DNA of 64,000 bases from Paramecium sonneborni (lineage: Eukaryota; Ciliophora; Oligohymenophorea; Peniculida; Parameciidae), in the NCBI GenBank assembly GCA_905182985.1, contig CAJJDN010000123.1, positions 153,205 to 217,204 of the forward strand, read 5' to 3'. Of this stretch, positions 37,872 through 49,427 are shown one piece after another. The notes beneath the pieces were generated by a model. It was given only the letters and a program-made list of their open reading frames with translations. It was not told the DNA's origin and did not search any database. Each line of letters begins with the position of its first letter. Within the stretch, counting starts at the first letter, position 1. Position numbers and translations under genes: made by a program.

Positions 37872-40800
37872 TCAATTAATTTAATGTTGAATTTTTCTTT
37901 TACCAATCGTTATCATCTAAAATAAATAAGAAATTTTTTACTTTTCTTGCAGTTTCATTATTATCTATCCTTATAAATTTTAAATAATTGTTTAATTTTT
38001 ATTGAGTTTAATTATCAAGTTATTATTTGATTAATTCTATTATTTGAGGATGTCTAAATTATAATTAAATTTATCTTACTAAGTTTTAAAACTCAACAGA
38101 GTATTTCTAAAATTCGTAAATTCATCAATATTTTATAAATCGCTTTTAAATTATTCAATTTGCTATTTAGCTTATTGTCTTTCCTCTTCTTCAGACATCT
38201 CGCACTATTCATCATCATTCATCATATCATCATCACTAAATAAATATTAAATTTCTTACTCATAATCTGTTTTTTCTTAGTTTTCTACATTCTCTTGCAA
38301 TTCCAAATTTCTAATCATGATATGAATTAATTCTGGATTTAATAGTTAAGGAGATTATTAGATTAATTTACAAATAGTTATAATGAACAATTTAATATCA
38401 TATCCTGGATGATATTGAGTAATTAAAACTTTATTATACACATTTTGAAAATGTTCACCTAAAATTTGATATGATTATTAAGGAATGAAGTAAAATGCTA
38501 CTAAAAAAATTGCTGTTATTCTAGACCGAATGATACCAGTAACATTTTCTTTAGCAATCAATTAAAGAACTTATTAAAATATTTAAGTTAATAAAGTTTG
38601 ACTGATATCATTTTAAAGTACTTGAATTCCTAATTAAATCAAAAGTGCACCTTCAGCCAAATCAATATCTTCAAAGGCTTCCTCTTTCATCAATGTTTAA
38701 AAAGCCAGGTTGAAGTAAACATTTTGTGCTTGCTCTTATATAAAATAATTTCTTCCATAGTACATGTACATATTTAGGGTTTCAAATAAGTATCCAAACT
38801 TTCCAGATTATTTGGTAATTAATTAAGAAAAGTAAGGCAAGATTTCTCTCTAAAATTGTGAAACCGATTAGAGTTTTTAGATGACAGAAGAGATGAACAA
38901 AATCAATTCTTCATCAAAATTTAATTCATTATCTTATAATGCAAGTGATTGATAGATTGGCTACATAGCTATTTCAATTTTGAGTAGCATAGGTTATAGT
39001 TCTTTAATGGTAGGTAATTATCTTAAAATATTCCAACATCTATTTAAATGTATGTATCTATGTGAATCATTATTGGCTTTAATCAAAGCTTTTTCTCTAA
39101 TAATTCTTTAGATAAGTATTTAAACAAGATTAATAATAAAATTCTCGTTTGCTATTAAAATTGTTGAATAATTCTTTATCAGATTTCCGATCATTTCAAA
39201 ATGTCTTTCATATGTACTAAATTATAATCCACTAATTAAAGCTGGAAATACATTTGGCACTAAACCTCCTGATTTATTTTTAAGTTCGTCATCTTCAAAG
39301 ATATCTTTTAATGCTTCAATAGACATATACAATACAACAGGTTCTTGTGGTTTAGCATAAGAAATCAACAATTAGATATAATTTAACATAATCTAAAATT
39401 AGGATTCCACTTTGAATAAATTATCACAATAATAACCAAAAAACAAAGCAAATCTAACTTTAATAATTTATTCAGTAGTGTTTGTGAAAAATGACAGATT
39501 CGTTTATAATAATTGTTCCATTAAAGATATGATGTCTTATCTTTTTTGAATTAAATAGCTCATAATGGTTAAAATCATCAAACCACTTTCTATTCTATCA
39601 ACAGGAGTAAATTCTTAGAATAATTTTTTATCAGAAATCTTTTTTATTTCTGTTTATATGATTTGTTGTTATGATTAAGTTAATAATGACTATGTCTACT
39701 CCAATATACTAAATGATATAACCATAATAGCAATTTATGCTAAAATAGATGTTGATCCATCTATGTGATCACATAAAGTTTCTAATAAGGTTGTTGCTGC
39801 TGTTTTTGGTAAATCTGATTCCTATTTGTCTACAACATCTAATGCAATATTCACAAATTCATCAGGCTATTCTTTCATAATTTGATATTCACTATTTGAA
39901 GTTACTAAAAAAGGATAGATAATATCAATAATCAAAGGACTACTAGATTCTTAGAATTATGGATATAATTCAGTTTATGCACCTAAATGTGCTAATAATC
40001 TCAGAATACTACTCAATATACTTGGCAGAAACTATTTCCTAATTGATTTATAATTTATATATAATTACTGTAAAATATCTTAGATTCTTGATTGTTTGGT
40101 ATAAGTAAAAATAGAATACAGTGATAATTTAGTTAAATTAAATTATTAATTATAAAATACACTATTCTTTTATTCGTTCTTACTTCTATTTAAAAGATTA
40201 TTTATTAATATTTGAAGGCATTTCATTCCGTACATTTTAACTTCATTTATTCTGTTGTCAAATTATTCATTATTTGTACAACATATTATACAACTTTAAA
40301 TTAAATTAGCTGGAGGGGAATATTTAAATATTGCCAATAAGATTATTTAGAATGAATTTAATTTAAACATCATATTTTATAGTGGAATTAATGATTCTTT
40401 ATTATGACTTTTATGTTTAAATAATTCTTCACAATATTCTAATATGACAGATGAGCAATATTTTATTGTTATTATGTATTCATCATTTAAATCTCCTGAT
40501 TATTCATCCAATCTTTTAAATAGTGGATATATCAAATCAAAGAAGTCTCTTATCCAATCGAATCCTTGATTTATCGCAAAATTATATGATGATAACTTTA
40601 AAGAGTCAATCAATGTTTTAAAGAAAAATATTCCTGATTAGATTTCCCACAATTATTCACTTTAAACTAATTACTTCATTTTCTTTTCAATATCCAATTT
40701 AATTGCTAAACAATTTTATTACGAAGTGTTTTACATTTTATTAATTTAATCAATAAGCTCATCGATTTTTATAATAGTAACTTGCACTTTAATGAAGTAT

Positions 40801-41123
40801 ATTGAGATGTTATTACATCAAGGATCAATTCTGCATGTTGCATTTTTAATTCTACTAAATTAATAAATACAAAAAAGATTACCTTAATTTGTAAGCATCT
40901 TTAATACTGCTGAATTTAGCAAACTCGCTGCTTAATATTACACTTTGTAATTTAATTTAATATATATACTGTTATCTTAACTCTTTGCAATCAAAGCTAT
41001 CGATTAGAAATTTTAGATATTCTCGATCACCGTGTTCATCAATTATAATTCTGCCTGTTATCGAATTGTATTGTCTATATTTGTATAAGTCAAAATAAGC
41101 AATTTGTATAGTTCTTCAGCCAT
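37872..41123 (-). CDS. Importin-beta family karyopherin, importin-7/8-like
   Basis: HEAT-repeat protein of roughly 1,050 residues. At least three introns are clear: 40855-40882 (28 nt), 40706-40734 (29 nt) and 37917-37941 (25 nt). The last reveals the stop at 37872. N-terminal DNTIRQQAELQLMNT is the usual first importin-N helix pair, followed by VQYQAASLLNSAVLK. The body is hydrophobic helical repeats. The C-terminal part (QYHPGYDIKLFIITICKLI, then an acidic stretch ...SDDDMMNDDEQCEMSEEEER...) has the order seen in importin-7/8 and yeast Nmd5/Sxm1. It likely carries cargo through nuclear pores. The subfamily call is inference from layout, and I have not resolved every exon boundary in the middle. 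Confidence 0.65.
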
Positions 41124-41249
41124 GATCACTTATTTAATTAATTTAAATATTCTAATTATTTTTCATTATGAAGACAATTATATTAATGAAATTTATTATT
41201 ATAATAATTAAACTTCATTCTTATCTCAAATTTTATTGAATAATATGCC

Positions 41250-42300
41250 ATATATCTATTGGAACATAAATAGATCTTTTTATATAACTTAATAGATTTA
41301 AGTGTGAATAATAATTATGTAATTAAAGCAAAGCAAAGCATAAAACACATAAAGAAAACCTGGTGTTGTTATTTGTATACACTAACAATATATGTCAAAT
41401 TGAATCCTATCCACCTAGTTTTATTTATAATAAATAATGCTATATAATTGAGTGTGTTATTAACTTTTTACAACATCTACTTGGAAAATAGACATTATTG
41501 CAAATAGACAATATTATTAAATCATAGTCCTTAAACATATCCATAGAATTCAAAATTGCATATATTGAAATATTTATGATATACACATTCAACTGCTACC
41601 TTTAATGGCATTATTGCTGTATCAATAAATGATACATAAGCTTTATTAAATTTTAACTCTGTCAAATTTATTCTAAATTTAGATTCAATAGGAGCAACTC
41701 TTCATATCTATCAAAAAATAAATCATAATGCAATATTCCTTTGATTACTTGTCTGAATCCAGTGAATTTTTTAATTTATTTTTAATTTTGTTACTCATTC
41801 ATTTTTACATTTTTAACAAAGATATACTGCCAATAATAATCAAAATATCGAAATAAATTTTAAATATAATACATAATTAATATTTATTTAGAGAATGAAA
41901 TTTAAAATTAGCTAAAAAGTAACTACCTCTTTCATTAGTTTTCTTATATAAATCAGCAGCAAATCCATGAAAAGCTATATCTTACATTCCTAAGAATGTA
42001 GCATTAAATAATCCAATAATATAGAATAATAAATAGTTTTGTTAAATATCTAAACTAGACTATCAGAAAGAATTCAATTATATCAATAATGTGTATTACA
42101 ATATATAACTAAATTTAACTTATAATATTATATTCGTCTTTCTTCTTCCTAAAGATTTAAAATAAAATAAATATATTATAGGAGCGAATAATATAATCTT
42201 GAAGGAAAAGGATAAGATACTAAAGAGAAGAGTCTTTACTATTCATAATTAAATTTATTCTCAGTCAATAATATAGGCTTGATCTAAATGAATATCGAGA
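41250..42300 (-). pseudogene. Degenerate copy of acetyl-CoA transporter (AT-1/SLC33-like)
   Basis: Minus-strand fragments in shifting frames parallel the intact gene immediately upstream: FAPIIYLFYFKSLGRRK (intact FAPIIDLYQFQFLGKRK), LGMQDIAFHGFAADLYKK (intact LGIQDIAIDGLATDLCKQ), FNKAYVSFIDTAIMPLKVA (intact INKTYISLIDTIILPLKIA). After the QDIA motif a block corresponding to the next membrane span is deleted. In-frame TGA codons and frame changes cannot be mended by normal short introns. It appears to be a tandem duplicate that has lost function. It lies between the intact transporter and the karyopherin gene. Confidence 0.75.
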
Positions 42301-42358
42301 GCATCGAACTCTAGTATTTGTACAGAAATAACAAAAGATAGTTTATAATTAATAATAA

Positions 42359-43710
42359 TCAAATTTGTTTGATTTATTTATTTAAATACCACTTTTATAT
42401 GGGCTACATATACAAATCTCTATAAGTTTCTGAATATCTAAAACAATATAGTAAATGAATAATCCATCCAGCACAAAGCAACCAATAATAATTCACATAA
42501 TTTGCCATTATCAAACTTATTGAAAATGCCAATTTCACTCCTAATTAACTTATACTATTCAAAATAGTTAAAGTAGTAGCTTCTACTCCAGGAGTAGTTA
42601 TCTTCATTTAAAAGTTACCCTTATATGTAAATCTATATGAATACTCTAACAATATATGTAATATTAAATAATATCCACCAACACATATTCGAAAAGAATA
42701 TTGCTACATAACTAAATTGTCCATCCAACTCAAATTTATCTATCAATAATAATGTCACTATTGCAAATAATGTTGAAATCAATCTCAAATATTAGATGTT
42801 TCCATAATATCTACACATATAATTAAATCGTACTTAAAATCATATTTGTTGAAATACTAATGATAGATTAAACCAGTAGCTATCTTTAATGGTAAAATTA
42901 TTGTATCAATCAAAGATATATATGTTTTATTTATATTAAATTGAACTAACTTTAATCTGAATGTTGCATCCAAAGATGACAATGCCGTTCTAAATCATAC
43001 TTTTACTATTTACCTTTCAAAAAATATCAATAATGAATATTTTATCATATTTTCATTTCTAAAAAATGATTTTATTACACTTAATAAATCTTAGAAGTTT
43101 TTTGCACTTCTTTACTACTCTTCCTATTCTTATTAATTTAAATATAAGAATATAGTTAATATTAAACCTACTATTGACAATAACATAAAAAATGTTTCTA
43201 ATGTACAATTTTGAGATGAATACAAAGCTATAAATAAAAAATTTCCAAGAAACGAATTCCCTATTGTAAAACCAATATTCTATAACAATGCAGCACTTTC
43301 ACCTTATTATTTGCATAAATCAGTTGCTAATCCATCTATTGCTATATCTTATATTCCTAAAAACAAACACAAAATAAATCCTAAAATCCATAAAATATGA
43401 TAATTTGTTAAAATCTCAATCCTTGACAAATATAAAAGTATTACTGATAATAATAAATTTATCGGTATAATATAACTATGTTCAATTAATTTTATTATTA
43501 CCTTTTCCTTTTCCCCAAGAATTAAAATTAATACAAATCAATTATTGGTGCAAACATAAATTTAAAATAAAATGGATAGCTGATTAATGAATACATACCT
43601 TATTATTCAAATGTATATCCCTTTTCTGCCAATAATATTGGGATTATGATTGTAAATAATGATAATATTGTACTTTAATATATATAAAGCAATATTAATA
43701 AATAATTCAT
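42359..43710 (-). CDS. Acetyl-CoA transporter, AT-1/SLC33 family
   Basis: Multi-span major-facilitator-type carrier. Introns: 43476-43501 (26 nt), 42990-43013 (24 nt), 42811-42833 (23 nt) and 42620-42644 (25 nt). All junctions keep phase. Start at ATG 43710 gives 417 residues; in-frame ATGs at 43737/43740 would overlap the upstream gene. AT-1 landmarks: FMFAPIIDL...FLGKRKSYIIP after the second span, LGIQDIAIDGLATDL, FTIGNSFLGNFLFIAL, and TTLTILNSISQLGVKLA. Family knowledge: SLC33 moves acetyl-CoA into the ER/Golgi lumen, where it feeds protein and glycan acetylation. The start codon lies 7 bp after the stop of the PIG-S-like gene. Confidence 0.82.
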
Positions 43711-43717
43711 TTTATTA

Positions 43718-45101
43718 TCATTTACTCGACAACTCATCATATATACTCAATAATATTGGATAGGCAAATGGCAAAATCAAAGGCAAATACATTCCCAAAC
43801 TATTTTTATAATCAACAACTTTACGTATATTCAAATGAAAACGTATCGAAATCTGAAAAACCATCATCAATCAAAATGTTTACTGTATCTGTCTTTATAA
43901 CTCTCTTGTTTATTAATGTCTCCTTTATATATTCAACTCTTTATTCAAACTCTTTTTGACTATTCAAAGTTATTTTATATTCCCCTTCTGTTTATATAAA
44001 TTAAACATATTCTAATTCTTTTTTGAAATTTTAAAGATGCCTTAAATATTCTCTTTTTTAAAAGTAATCTCTTATTAATTCTAAACTTGGTTTGAAATCT
44101 TAATTTTCTATCATGATTTATTATTATTCTTCCAACTATAAAAATTAAATATAAGTATTGAAAATATTTTTGAATAGTGTCTCCTAAGAATTAACATGAA
44201 ACATAAAATTTTAAGGTTCTTCAAAAAAATATTAAACATTTTCATTATTATCTAAATCAATAGCAATATCTTCATCAGTTAATATAGTTAGAATATTCAT
44301 CTAGAAAAATTCTCTCCAATTCATATTGTGTTGCTATTTATATTACTCTAAAATATTATTTATAGTTTATTTCTATAAATAAATTTAATTTTGAGTAATT
44401 TCAATATTTTACCCATCTATATATTTATAATTAATTCTGATATTTTCTCCTGGTAAACCAAAATAATTTTATAATTTTAATACACTTCTTTCTATATCAT
44501 TCAATAAATTATTATACTGAGAATTATTTTATTTATCTAAAGTTTAGAATTAATACATTTACCTATAATTAAAAAATCAAAAATCAAGAGTCTGTTAACA
44601 TAAAATTATTTACTTTCTAATTATGATTCCTTCTAAACAAGAGGATAAAACTTATTAAAATATCTTCTCAAATTTTTAAATAAAGAAGGATCATTTAAGT
44701 CTTGTGTCATAATAGTAATTTAATCCAATTTTTGAATGAATATAAATGTATATTATGCTTTCTATATATTTATCAGCAATCTAATAGTATGATTGAATTC
44801 ATTACTTATCTTATTCTTAAATTTGATTGATATCTTCAACAATGTTAAATTGAATATCAAATTCTGTATACTTTTAATGAATTGTTTCATTAAATGTATT
44901 TATGTCTTCCTACGAAAACATATTCAAAACATTGAAGGTTATTTGAGGTTTAATTGTATTATTTAATTATGAGATGAGATCTGGTAATTAATTAAGATTA
45001 TATCCTCCATGCTTTTTTGATTGAATTGTTAGATGCCAAACACCATACATAACAAATAAGAAAGCAATATAGCTGTATAAACTAATATGTCTATTTTTCA
45101 T
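43718..45101 (-). CDS. PIG-S-like GPI transamidase subunit (candidate)
   Basis: One N-terminal membrane helix at residues 8-24 (LYSYIAFLFVMYGVWHL) is followed by a polar segment, a long lumenal region with beta-type sequence (NTIKPQITFNVLNM; GLPGENIRINYKYIDG) and a C-terminal helix GMYLPLILPFAYPILLSIYD just before TGA 43718. PIG-S has the same two-ended anchor and a large lumenal domain, and works in attaching GPI anchors to proteins. At least one 25-nt intron (GTAATG...CTATTAG, around 44790-44815) is needed, and others may exist. The assignment rests on layout plus weak similarity at both ends, so treat it as a candidate. The Paramecium surface is dominated by GPI proteins, so such a gene is expected somewhere in the genome. 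Confidence 0.45.
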
Positions 45102-45108
45102 TAAAATT
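45102..45108. promoter_or_regulatory. 7-bp gap between divergent start codons
   Basis: The PIG-S-like start (45101, minus) and the CRD-like start (45109, plus) are separated by seven bases. Transcription signals for both genes must therefore lie within the opposite gene's coding sequence. An alternative would be that one start is misplaced; the signal peptide and the TM helix that directly follow them argue for both. Confidence 0.4.
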
Positions 45109-45629
45109 ATGTTTTTATTATTTATTATTACCAATTTCTCTTTTGGATGTCAAATAAATGGTTATGAATCAGGTTTATGTAAATAAAGATTCTTAATATC
45201 AGAAGATATTGAATTTTGTAATACAGAACTTAATGATTACATTTGCGTTCCTTAAATAAGAGTAATAGTTAAATTTAATATTAGAATTTATGGCCAGAAC
45301 ATACTATTTAAAATAGAGATAAAGAAATTCGATTAGACTTTGTATCTTATGTTAGGGATAGATTAGTTTAAGAAATTAATGGGGAAATAGATATTGTTTT
45401 AATAAAAGATGATACTTGCTATAAAGCATATAAATAATTCTTATGTTAATGGAATTTCCCTCCTTGTGATTCAACCACAAATATAACTACTCCCATTTGT
45501 TAGAGTTATTGTACATAATATTACGAAAATTGTGGTTTGAATTTAACACCCTGTTTACAATACTTCTAAAAATTAGTATAATAAATTAAATTATTATTTA
45601 AGAAACCAGGTTTAGATTAAAATTGCTGA
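45109..45629 (+). CDS. Small secreted Frizzled-CRD-like protein
   Basis: Introns at 45262-45284 (23 nt) and 45576-45602 (27 nt, in frame) give 156 residues; 165 if the second is retained. A signal peptide MFLLFIITNFSFG is followed by a cysteine-rich domain. Its order matches Frizzled CRDs: FCNTELNDYICVP, a helix ending VRDRLVQEI, then DDTCYKAYKQFLCQWNFPPC, then PICQSYCTQYYENC and a final Cys near the end. No membrane helix or GPI signal is evident after the domain, so it is probably secreted or lumenal. Family knowledge: CRDs bind lipids or lipidated ligands in animals; a ciliate role is unknown. Confidence 0.7.
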
Positions 45630-45658
45630 TATGTTTTATTTATAAATATTAATATTTA

Positions 45659-46547
45659 ATGAAATCATTATCGGTATCTAAATACTATAACAATAATAGT
45701 TTATTGACCCCAGATAAACGATTGGTATCATTTGATAATATAACAGAGTAGATAAACCACTTAATCAACTTAGAAAAAAGATGTACTATCTGTTTAGAGT
45801 TATTTTTCTGAATAATCCTATCTCAAATCTGAAGCATCAAAAAAAGAAATAATCAGATTGATTAAATCAACTGTTGACAGTATTGGTAAAAACATTAGTA
45901 TTAAAGAATTGAATTTAATTTTAACTAAATTACTTGCAGGATTAAATTCTTGTATTAATGAATAAGATATGTCTCTTATTCTAATTTAACTTATATAAGC
46001 CATCAAATAAATTATAAATAATTAACAAATCAATGAAAAATAAGTCTAAGATTAAGAAAAAGCATAATTGTTGATTTAATTATAATAATTAGAATAATAA
46101 TCTAAGGATAACTAATAGTAATTTTGTAATATTTTATATTTCATTCTAGAAAATAAACTTAAAGAATATGAAATTTAACAAAAAGTACTCAAAATTTAAG
46201 ATGAGTTTAAATAAAATCATAAAAGCTAAACCAATTCAGAATAATAAAAGGATCGAAATAAATTAAAAGATTAAATTAAGCTAATGTAATAAAAAATGTT
46301 AACATAATCAGAGAAGGAACGTAAATTAATACAGTTAGTAAAAGCAGTGAAATCTAGAGGAATAGATGTTGAAAAAATATACAAAAATCTCAATTTTCAA
46401 AGTAGTAAAAATAGCATGAGAACTAGCAAACAATCAGATTCTTAAAATGAAGATATCTCAATCACTGAATCAAATATGGCAGACATTTCTTAATTAGATT
46501 ATAGTGCTGGAATTATTAAGAGAAACACTCACTTTGTAATTGATTGA
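45659..46547 (+). CDS. Coiled-coil protein, unknown
   Basis: One 22-nt intron at 45725-45746 joins a short first exon (22 codons) to a 267-codon exon; total 288 residues. The protein is Lys/Gln/Glu-rich. Most of residues 60-230 is predicted coiled coil, with a Gln-rich core encoded largely by TAA codons. A Ser-rich tail ends in FVID. No family is recognised. It starts 29 bp after the CRD-like gene's stop on the same strand. If the small gene were spliced differently the two might be read as one, but the TGA at 45627 separates the frames. Confidence 0.65.
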
Positions 46548-47325
46548 ATAAATAATAAAATAAAATTTATCATTTTATTTACATATTTATATCTTTTTTT
46601 TAAATTTTACTCATATACAACTAAAAGCATATATAATTGCATATAAATCTTTTGAGAAAGTATCAAAGTCTTTAAAAATAAAAAAAAAAAACTTATAATT
46701 AATTAACAATTTTTTCTTTTATTATTATTTTTAAAATAGCAATTTTTTAAAGATAAATTGGTCTAGTCTTGCATTTTCAAATCTAAAATAATTCTCAAGT
46801 TTTGAAAATAGAAATCCATTTGAATAAAAAACAAGCCAAAACTAAGTTTAATCAAAAAAATAGTTTTAATGGAAGTAAGATAAATTAAAGCAAAAAATAA
46901 AGAGAATTTAAATATAGTTTCCTCAATACTTATAGAATATATATATTCAATTCCAATTTTTAAGTGAAATTAAATAGTAATCTTGTCAATTTAAAAAAAA
47001 ATGAAAATCTAAAAAAGAATTTATATTTAACTTTGATATTTTTGAAGGATATATCTATTAGTTTCAAGAATAAATATTAGTTTAATAAAAAGTATCTCCA
47101 AGTTTATTCATTATATTAAGTAAAATAAGATTTTAAAAAAGGATATTATTGCACAGAATTAATGATGATAGGTCTATATTTTATCTAAATAATATAATAT
47201 GATAATAAAAATAATTAAATTATAAACCCTTATCAATATTAATTATATTATGAAACTATTTATTTATGAATGTTAATCAAATCAGCTGATTATTTATGAA
47301 TAACTGTATTATTTTCATCGTACAT
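46548..47325. other. Intergenic, no gene seen
   Basis: About 780 bp of A-rich sequence before the tRNA gene. No sustained frame and no additional RNA gene recognised. Confidence 0.5.
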
Positions 47326-47399
47326 GGTCGAGTAGCTCAGTTGGTTAGAGCGTTGGTCTTATGAGCCAACGGTCGCGGGTTCAATTCCCGCCCCGACCA
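47326..47399 (+). tRNA. trnI(UAU): tRNA-Ile (anticodon UAU)
   Basis: A full cloverleaf can be drawn. The acceptor GGTCGAG pairs with CCCGACC with one A-C mismatch. The D stem is GCTC/GAGC, and the anticodon stem TTGGT/GCCAA has a loop CTTATGA. The T stem is GCGGG/CCCGC with loop TTCAATT. The discriminator is A at 47399. Internal promoters are visible as A box TAGCTCAGTTGG and B box GGTTCAATTCC. The anticodon TAT at 47360-47362 reads AUA (Ile). Position 37 is G rather than the A normal for tRNAs reading ANN codons. No intron. A T-run terminator follows directly. Its GC content stands out sharply from the surrounding AT-rich DNA. Confidence 0.9.
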
Positions 47400-47400
47400 A

Positions 47401-47407
47401 TTTTTTT
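47401..47407 (+). terminator. RNA polymerase III T-run terminator
   Basis: Seven consecutive T residues begin one base after the discriminator base of the tRNA, the standard Pol III stop signal. Confidence 0.8.
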
Positions 47408-49427
47408 ATTTTAAAAATTATTTCTCCCTCTTTTTTATTTATTACATACTCTAATTCTAATAAACTTCAAACCATTTCATTCAAAATTAGAATATTCCAA
47501 TCTAAATAGAAATTTTTATTTTGTTTCTCACCATAAATTATAATTACCCTTGATTGATAAAATGCCATATAAATAACTAATTTACCTATTAATTCAAAGC
47601 TACAAGGTATAAAAAAATATTAATTGAATGTTAAAATAAAAGTTTGAAATATATCAAATCCCCATAAACCAATTAAATATTTGTAAACACGATTAGAGAA
47701 TAGTGATCATTTATTGTTTTAACAATAATTTATAATCTACAAGAAAATCACTTATTTCTATTATGAAAATGTTAAAATAAAATCGAAATTTATTTAAGAT
47801 GATTAAAATATTTACATAAATAAATTATTCATTTTACGAAACATTATTATATGAATTAATATAGTTAATTGAAAATTTTCAATTTTAAATATCAAAGATA
47901 GTAAGGTTAGATATAAAATAGAAACCTAATCTCAGATAAAATCTCTAGGAGTAGTTAAGAAAGTATATTGTCAATAAAAGTAAAAATTTCTTCCAGTTGA
48001 AGTCAACAAAGTTTGTTATTTTTTAAAAAAACTATTATTTCAAAGTAATTTCAATTCAATATAATTATTCTTAATCTATTAATATTTATTTTTCTTGTAT
48101 TTGAACTAATGCCTATAAAATAATTTAGTGATTTGAAGTTTTTTTAATAATTTAAATCATGTTTAGATTGATAAATATATTATTTACGACAAGAATCTAA
48201 AATTAAACACATTTTTATTATAGTAGTTTTTATTTTTGAAATATCTATTTAATCATTTATTTTATAAGTCTTGCTTTTTTAGGAATAGAATATCTCACTC
48301 AATTGAAATTTGTAATATTATTTTATTATTCTTATAGAGGTCTTAATTTTTTATTTAAAAAGTAAACAATCTATATTAGAAAATCATCTTTTTTTGTTCT
48401 TAGACTAACTATTAATATTTAATCAATAGTAGAGATCTTATTAAATATGATCATTAAATTATCTCTCTTCAATGTTATATATCATTTTTTTTCATAATCT
48501 AATTTCATAATTTAAAAAAATTAAGCATCTCTAACTTTAGATAATGATTTATTTGGATATATATTTTTATTGTCTTAATTTTATTAAATTAAGTTGTAAT
48601 ATGTATAATTATTTATAATTACTTTTAATATCAATGCTAATAAGTTTATTTTATAAATCAAACCTTACATAAAAAATAATTTCAGGATTTTAATAATAAG
48701 CATATAGCATATTATTATCATATTATTTAATAGTCTTAAAGTTTAAAGAAAAATATACAAAAGTTTATCATCTTTTAATTTCTCATTTTATTTTTATCCC
48801 TAAATTTTTCTATTTTTCTGATTTTATTGTTTTTATTGTTTTCCATTAGAATTTTATATTTTAACATTATCACTAGACTTTATATCAATTTAATATTAGA
48901 AATGGTTGCATTTTAGTATGTATAATATCATAATTTTGATTTAATAATGTTTCTTAATTAGTCCATTAATGACAAATATATCTTATTTCAATTTTTGATG
49001 AAATTTAATTTCTAATTATTAAAAATTTGAATCAATAATTAAACCGATAAGATACTATGGCATTTTAAAAATTTTTAATTATGTAAAGTTTCACCAATTA
49101 TTTAAAATGGAATTGATTTAGAAAATAGTCATTTTTTATTCCTTAGCGATCACATATAAATGTTTAGAAAAATTAAATCTAGATTTAATTTAATTATAAA
49201 ATAATCGTCTTTGTTAATAATAAAAGTAATTATTTATAGATTTGGTTATCTAAATAGAATATTTGATAGATGAAAGAATATAAATATATTTATTAATGAA
49301 TATATATTAAATTGTATAGATGTAAGTGTAAAGTAAATTTCAAAGTATATAAACTTGAAAAGGGTATAGTGAGTAAATTGATAAGAAAATAGATTAGTTG
49401 TTTAGAGTTACAGACATTAATGGATGA
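47408..49427. other. 2-kb AT-rich intergenic region, no gene seen
   Basis: Two kilobases with no coherent frame in either strand under the ciliate code and no second RNA gene recognised. It is the largest gene-free stretch of the window and flanks the tRNA. It may hold a very decayed gene, a non-coding RNA, or nothing. Confidence 0.5.

Noticed and set aside
10217..43710. Functional link between dephospho-CoA kinase and the acetyl-CoA transporter as a CoA gene cluster.
   Set aside because: They are over 31 kb apart with many unrelated genes between. Ciliates do not organise pathways in operons, so this is coincidence.
47326..47399. Possible tRNA with anticodon read as AUG or UUA by shifting the loop.
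   Set aside because: Only the TAT reading keeps a U at position 33 and a paired five-base anticodon stem.
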